A DNA stretch of 64,000 bases from the NCBI RefSeq assembly GCF_026262575.1, contig NZ_JAPKFL010000012.1, positions 62,001 through 126,000 of the forward strand, read 5' to 3'. Below, in pieces: positions 61,501-64,000 of the stretch. This stretch comes from Streptomyces marinisediminis (GTDB taxonomy: Bacteria; Actinomycetota; Actinomycetes; Streptomycetales; Streptomycetaceae). Numbering within the stretch: the first letter of the stretch is position 1; each line of letters opens with the position of its first letter. The notes under the pieces are model-generated. The model did not search any database. It was given only the letters and a program-made list of their open reading frames with translations, and had not been told where the DNA came from. Made by a program: the position numbers and the translations under genes.

Positions 61501-61612
61501 CGGCGACGTCGCCGCCTCGGCGGTGCTCCTCTTCCGCGCGCTGACCTTCTGGCTGCCGGTGCTGCCCGGCTGGCTGGCGTTCTCCCGGCTCACGCAGCGC
61601 AAGGCGCTCTGA
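58583..61612 (+). CDS. Membrane protein: helices, kinase-like domain and LPG-flippase-like domain
   Basis: A 1,009-residue protein. A disordered Ala/Pro/Gly N-terminus (1-130) is followed by about six membrane helices (140-330). A soluble kinase-like domain (about 350-590) comes next, in which the HRD loop reads AHRRLSGAALLV and the DFG position reads TDLRG, so it is probably a pseudokinase. A Thr/Ala/Pro linker (from about 613) leads to a C-terminal YbhN/LPG-synthase-type flippase domain with about eight helices (VKLVAPAAVGGVALNTRFLQ). GTG 58583. It may regulate lipid transfer; the ligand is unknown. Confidence 0.8.
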   Translation: MIRDREEQAEQQPSGTTPRQEGRPVGAAHPDTAPAEEPGGPAAAEGPAAEGPAAGGTDPGARPDPAARADGTAARAGAHGGRPGARSRRQRLRRAVRGGPAALVGLRPAGGTGAAGSAEEATEQLDGDEPLLSARVHRPSDLLRMLLGAVGIAVVLAIAYFAHATTAGLEQDIDKGADQAPPLVISVAGVVSSIAVLIVPVAFAIERLIKRDGLRIADGVLAAVLAHGVSLTAALWIAEAAPAPIQDAFTKVAPGGGLTDPVHNYLGPVIAYMTAVGMARRPRWRVLLWVVLLTDALAVLISGYTTSLAIVLTTLIGWSVAYGTVYAVGSPNVRPTGQNLLAGLRRVGFAPVSAVRAEDGAAESDRGRCYLVTLEDGPPLDVTIVDREQQAHGYFYRAWRRLALRGITQRRNLQSLRQALEQEALLAYAAISAGANAPKLIATSELGPDAVILVYEHIGGRPLDALPDAEVTDALMRASWQQVRALQSRRIAHRRLSGAALLVDDSDTVFLTDLRGGEIASGDISLRMDVAQLLTTFGLRVGAERAVRAAVDVLGPDAVADSLPLLQPLALSRSTRHTLRRLAKERAERERELVLEAARAHREARDQADPAATPATPAAPTAPTAPTAPTAPATSAAPAASGRPGVSGGAEGKAERRRLDRAEHEAVEQALEENREEDLLAQIRQEVLRIRPQAPVTPVRLERVRPRTLVSFIAGAFAAYFLISQITHVNLVEVFTDAQWGWVALAVGASVLSYVAAALALLGFVPERVPFWRTVQAQVAGSFVKLVAPAAVGGVALNTRFLQRAGVRPGHAVASVGASQLFMLGVHVLLLLSFGYVTGKEQAPSIPPSRTVIAGLLAAAVLVLIVSAIPPLRRFVSTRVRALFAGVVPRMLDVVQRPTKLASGIGGMLLITLAFVVCLDASIRAFGGEISFAMVAVVFMAGNALGSAAPTPGGIGAVESALIIGLTTIGGLGGDVAASAVLLFRALTFWLPVLPGWLAFSRLTQRKAL
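60418..60480 (+). repeat. In-frame 9-bp repeats in the flippase-like gene
   Basis: Seven units of the ACTCCGGCC/GCTCCGACC type encode a Thr-Ala-Pro linker between the kinase-like and flippase domains. Confidence 0.8.
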
Positions 61613-61709
61613 GCAGGCCCCTGCGGCGCTCACCCGGACGGACCGGCGCAGCGGGCGGCGGCCGGGCGGGCTGCCGACGATGGCAGTCGTCCCACCGCAG
61701 GGAGGCACC

Positions 61710-63353
61710 GTGTCCGCAGCCGTCCGCCGGGGAACGGCCCTGGCCACCGTCCTGCTCACCGTGGGCACCGTGTGCGCCGGCGGGTGCGCCGGGAGCCAGG
61801 CGTCCGGCGGCCCGGGCGCGGGCGGGCCGCCGGCCCGGCAGGCCGCGGGGCAGGCACCGAGCCCGCCGCCGACGCCCCGGCTGCCGCGGTCGCTGACGGA
61901 GCAGGAGCTGACCTGGCGGGACTGCCCGCCGGCCCCCGAGTACGGGGCGGGCGGCCCGCCCAGCACGCCGCAGCCGATGCCCGACGGCACCCGGTGGCAG
62001 TGCGCCACGCTGCGCGCACCGCTGGACTACGCCGACCCGGACGGCGAGACGCTCGACATCGCCCTGGTGCGCGCCCGCTCGCAGGCCCGGGGCGCGCGGC
62101 GCATCGGCTCACTGGTGTTCAACTTCGGCGGTCCGGGCGGCTCCGGCGTCTCCACCCTGCCCGTCTCCGGCGCCCAGTACGCGGAGCTCCAGGAGCGCTA
62201 CGACCTGGTGAGCTTCGACCCGCGCGGCGTCGCCCGGAGCGCGGGGGTGCGGTGCCTGTCCGACGCGGAGCTGGACGCCCATCTCCAGGAGGCGACGATC
62301 CCGACCACCGACGCCGGTGCGGTGGAGTACCTCGGTGAGCAGGCCGCCTACGCCCGCGCCTGCGCGGCCCGCTCCGGCGACGTCCTGCCGCACATCCGGA
62401 CCGTGGACACCGCGCACGACCTGGACCTGCTGCGCCGGGTGCTCGGCGACGACGCGCTGTACTACTTCGGCATCTCCTACGGCACCGAGCTGGGCGGGGT
62501 CTACGCGCACCACTACCCGGGTCGCGTCGGCCGCGCGGTGTTCGACGCCGTCGTCGATCCGACGCTGGACCCGGCGGAGTCCACGCTGAACCAGATTAAG
62601 GGCTTCCAGCTCGCGCTCACGAACTACCTCAAGGCGTGCGACGAGGACGGCCAGTGCCCCATCGGCCGGACCCCGGCCCAGGGCGAGCAGGAGATCGTCG
62701 CGCTGCTCGACCGGCTCACCGAGCGGCCGCTGCCCACCCGTGACCCCGACGGTCGCGAGCTGAACGCCGCCCTGGCCTCCTCGGGCATCGCGCTCGCCCT
62801 GTACTCGGAGGACTTCTGGCAGATTCTCACCGAGGGCCTGCAGGACGCCCTCGACGAGCGGGACGGCACGGTGCTGCTCCAGTTGAGCGACCTGCTCAAC
62901 GGGCGGCGCGAGGACGGCACCTACGACAACAGCCAGGCCGCGCTGACGGCGATCAGGTGCGCGGACGACAAGCCGCGCTACACCGTCGCGGACGTGCGCG
63001 AGCGGCTGCCCCGGTTCCGGGAGGCGTCGCCGGTGTTCGGCGAGATGACCGTGTGGGGGCTGCTGTCCTGCCACGAGTGGCCGGTGCCGGGCGCGGCCGA
63101 CCACCCGGACGTCAGCGCCCCGGGCGCGAACCCGATCCTGCTCGTGGGCACCACCGGCGACCCGGCCACCCCGTACGAGGGCACCGCGCGCATGGCGGAC
63201 GCGCTGGGCGGGGACGTCGGCGTCGAGCTCACCTACCGAGGCGAGGGCCACGGCGCCTACAACGGCGGCGACCCCTGCGTGCGGGAGCGGGTGAACGCCT
63301 ACCTGCTGGCGGGCGACGTGCCCCCGGACGGCACCCGGTGCCCGGCCGGGTGA
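61710..63353 (+). CDS. Secreted tripeptidyl-aminopeptidase-like lipoprotein (S33)
   Basis: A 547-residue exported alpha/beta hydrolase of the Tap/Slp type. The signal peptide has a lipobox (GGCAGS), so it is anchored. Nucleophile elbow GISYGTELGG (about 254-263), Asp in GTTGDPATPYE and His in GEGHGAYN form the triad. Conserved NFGGPGGSGVS oxyanion loop. GTG 61710 with GGGAGG 4 nt upstream. It degrades tripeptides from outer proteins in relatives. Followed by a strong terminator at 63406. Confidence 0.9.
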   Translation: MSAAVRRGTALATVLLTVGTVCAGGCAGSQASGGPGAGGPPARQAAGQAPSPPPTPRLPRSLTEQELTWRDCPPAPEYGAGGPPSTPQPMPDGTRWQCATLRAPLDYADPDGETLDIALVRARSQARGARRIGSLVFNFGGPGGSGVSTLPVSGAQYAELQERYDLVSFDPRGVARSAGVRCLSDAELDAHLQEATIPTTDAGAVEYLGEQAAYARACAARSGDVLPHIRTVDTAHDLDLLRRVLGDDALYYFGISYGTELGGVYAHHYPGRVGRAVFDAVVDPTLDPAESTLNQIKGFQLALTNYLKACDEDGQCPIGRTPAQGEQEIVALLDRLTERPLPTRDPDGRELNAALASSGIALALYSEDFWQILTEGLQDALDERDGTVLLQLSDLLNGRREDGTYDNSQAALTAIRCADDKPRYTVADVRERLPRFREASPVFGEMTVWGLLSCHEWPVPGAADHPDVSAPGANPILLVGTTGDPATPYEGTARMADALGGDVGVELTYRGEGHGAYNGGDPCVRERVNAYLLAGDVPPDGTRCPAG

Positions 63354-63405
63354 GCCACCGCCGTGGGCGCCGGGTGGGCCACAACCGGCGCGGAGTGGGC
63401 CACCG

Positions 63406-63437
63406 CCGTGGCGGCGGGCGGACGCCCGCCGCCACGG
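63406..63437. terminator. Bidirectional terminator between Tap-like gene and moeZ
   Basis: Perfect 14-bp stem (63406-63419 with 63424-63437), 4-nt loop, in a 94-bp convergent gap. Confidence 0.85.
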
Positions 63438-63447
63438 TCGGCACCGG

Positions 63448-64000
63448 TCAGTAGACCGGCTTGTCCGGTTCGACCTGGTTGACCCAGCCGATGACGCCGC
63501 TGCCGACGTGCACCGCGTCCGCGAAGCCCGCGTTCTTCAGCACCGCGAGGACTTCCGCGGAGCGGACACCCGTCTTGCAGTGCAAGACGATCTTCTTGTC
63601 CTGCGGGAGATCCTGGAGGGCGGTGCCCATCAGGAAGTCGTTCTTCGGGACGAGCCGGGCCCCCGGGATGGAGACGATCTCGTACTCGTTGGGCTCGCGG
63701 ACGTCGATGACGTCGATGTTCTCGCCCGCGTCCATCCACTCCTTGAGCTGCCGGGGCGTGATCGTGGCGCCCGCGGCGGCCTGCTGGGCCTCCTCGGAGA
63801 CGACGCCGCAGAAGGCCTCGTAGTCGATGAGCTCGGTGACCGTCGGGTTCTTGCCGCACACCGCGCAGTCCGGGTCCTTGCGGACCTTGACCTGGCGGTA
63901 GGTCATCTCCAGGGCGTCGTAGATCATCAGGCGCCCGACCAGCGGGTCACCGATGCCCGCGAGCAGCTTGATGGCCTCGTTGACCTGGATCGAGCCGACC
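63448..64000 (-). CDS. moeZ: MoeZ-type adenylyltransferase/sulfurtransferase, 5' part outside window
   Basis: The last 183 or so residues of a MoeB-rhodanese fusion are present. The end of the ThiF-like part (LVGSIQVNEAIKLLAGIGDPLVGRL) and a zinc CxxC (CAVCGKNP) precede a rhodanese domain with active-site Cys in LHCKTGVRS. In actinobacteria it activates sulfur-carrier proteins such as MoaD and CysO. The N-terminus and promoter lie past base 64000. It links to MoaE at 32.8 kb through the molybdenum-cofactor pathway. Confidence 0.92.
   Translation of the reverse strand, partial: VGSIQVNEAIKLLAGIGDPLVGRLMIYDALEMTYRQVKVRKDPDCAVCGKNPTVTELIDYEAFCGVVSEEAQQAAAGATITPRQLKEWMDAGENIDVIDVREPNEYEIVSIPGARLVPKNDFLMGTALQDLPQDKKIVLHCKTGVRSAEVLAVLKNAGFADAVHVGSGVIGWVNQVEPDKPVY

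Overview
This is a 64 kb piece of a very GC-rich actinobacterial chromosome. The das chitin/N-acetylglucosamine locus with dre-like sites, sigR-rsrA, wblC, catA/catR, TTG/GTG starts and leaderless-looking promoters point to Streptomyces or a close relative in Streptomycetaceae. Gene order follows a conserved actinobacterial core: UPF0182, PDZ-Lon, DUF2342, AarF, WhiB7/WblC, UvrD2, mycoredoxin, NudC, AdnA, AdnB, alkyltransferase-like protein and MoeZ. From memory this parallels M. tuberculosis Rv3193c-Rv3206c, and sigR/rsrA/SRAP/aroA/rsgA parallel Rv3221A-Rv3228. No integrase, transposase, CRISPR array or prophage gene was seen, so this is housekeeping chromosome, not an island.

Layout. 1-5.7 kb: dasABC sugar ABC transporter plus a GH3 glucosaminidase, all on the minus strand, divergent from dasR across a region with two dre-like sites. 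6.2-9.2 kb: cstA with its small YbdD partner, then a GNAT acetyltransferase. 9.4-15.4 kb (minus): secreted M15 peptidase, peptide deformylase, a TPR protein, rsrA/sigR with a textbook SigR promoter, an alpha/beta hydrolase and an SRAP protein. 15.5-22.5 kb: a two-part glycosyltransferase, an M50-like membrane protein, aroA-rsgA, a TetR regulator with an operator inside its own promoter, and hisN. 23-25 kb: catA and its Fur-type regulator catR, with a 7-1-7 box in the catA promoter. 25.3-27.4 kb: two identical initiator tRNA genes flank a Sel1-repeat gene.

27.4-36.8 kb: UPF0182 and PDZ-Lon membrane proteins, PPA1309, MoaE, an SDR enzyme, DUF2342 and a Nudix hydrolase. 36.8-40.5 kb: an operon of three AIM24 proteins, one fused to TerD, behind a YgjP-type metalloprotein. 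41.2-43.8 kb: a RiPP-recognition-like/ThiF-like protein and a UbiB-type kinase. 44.2-45.5 kb: wblC with a small coupled gene and a roughly 510-nt leader that looks like a translation-dependent attenuator. 45.5-58.4 kb: DNA-repair and redox genes (uvrD2, mycoredoxin, nudC, an M20 dipeptidase, adnA, adnB, an alkyltransferase-like protein). 58.6-64 kb: a pseudokinase-flippase membrane protein, a secreted tripeptidyl-peptidase-like lipoprotein and the 3' part of moeZ.

The most coherent regulatory theme is thiol and antibiotic stress. sigR carries the promoter GGAAT-N18-GTT, and the mycoredoxin gene 34 kb away carries the same element with the same spacing. wblC has an AT-rich WblC-type promoter and an intrinsic terminator in its leader. 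Perfect inverted repeats that look like terminators separate most convergent transcription units.
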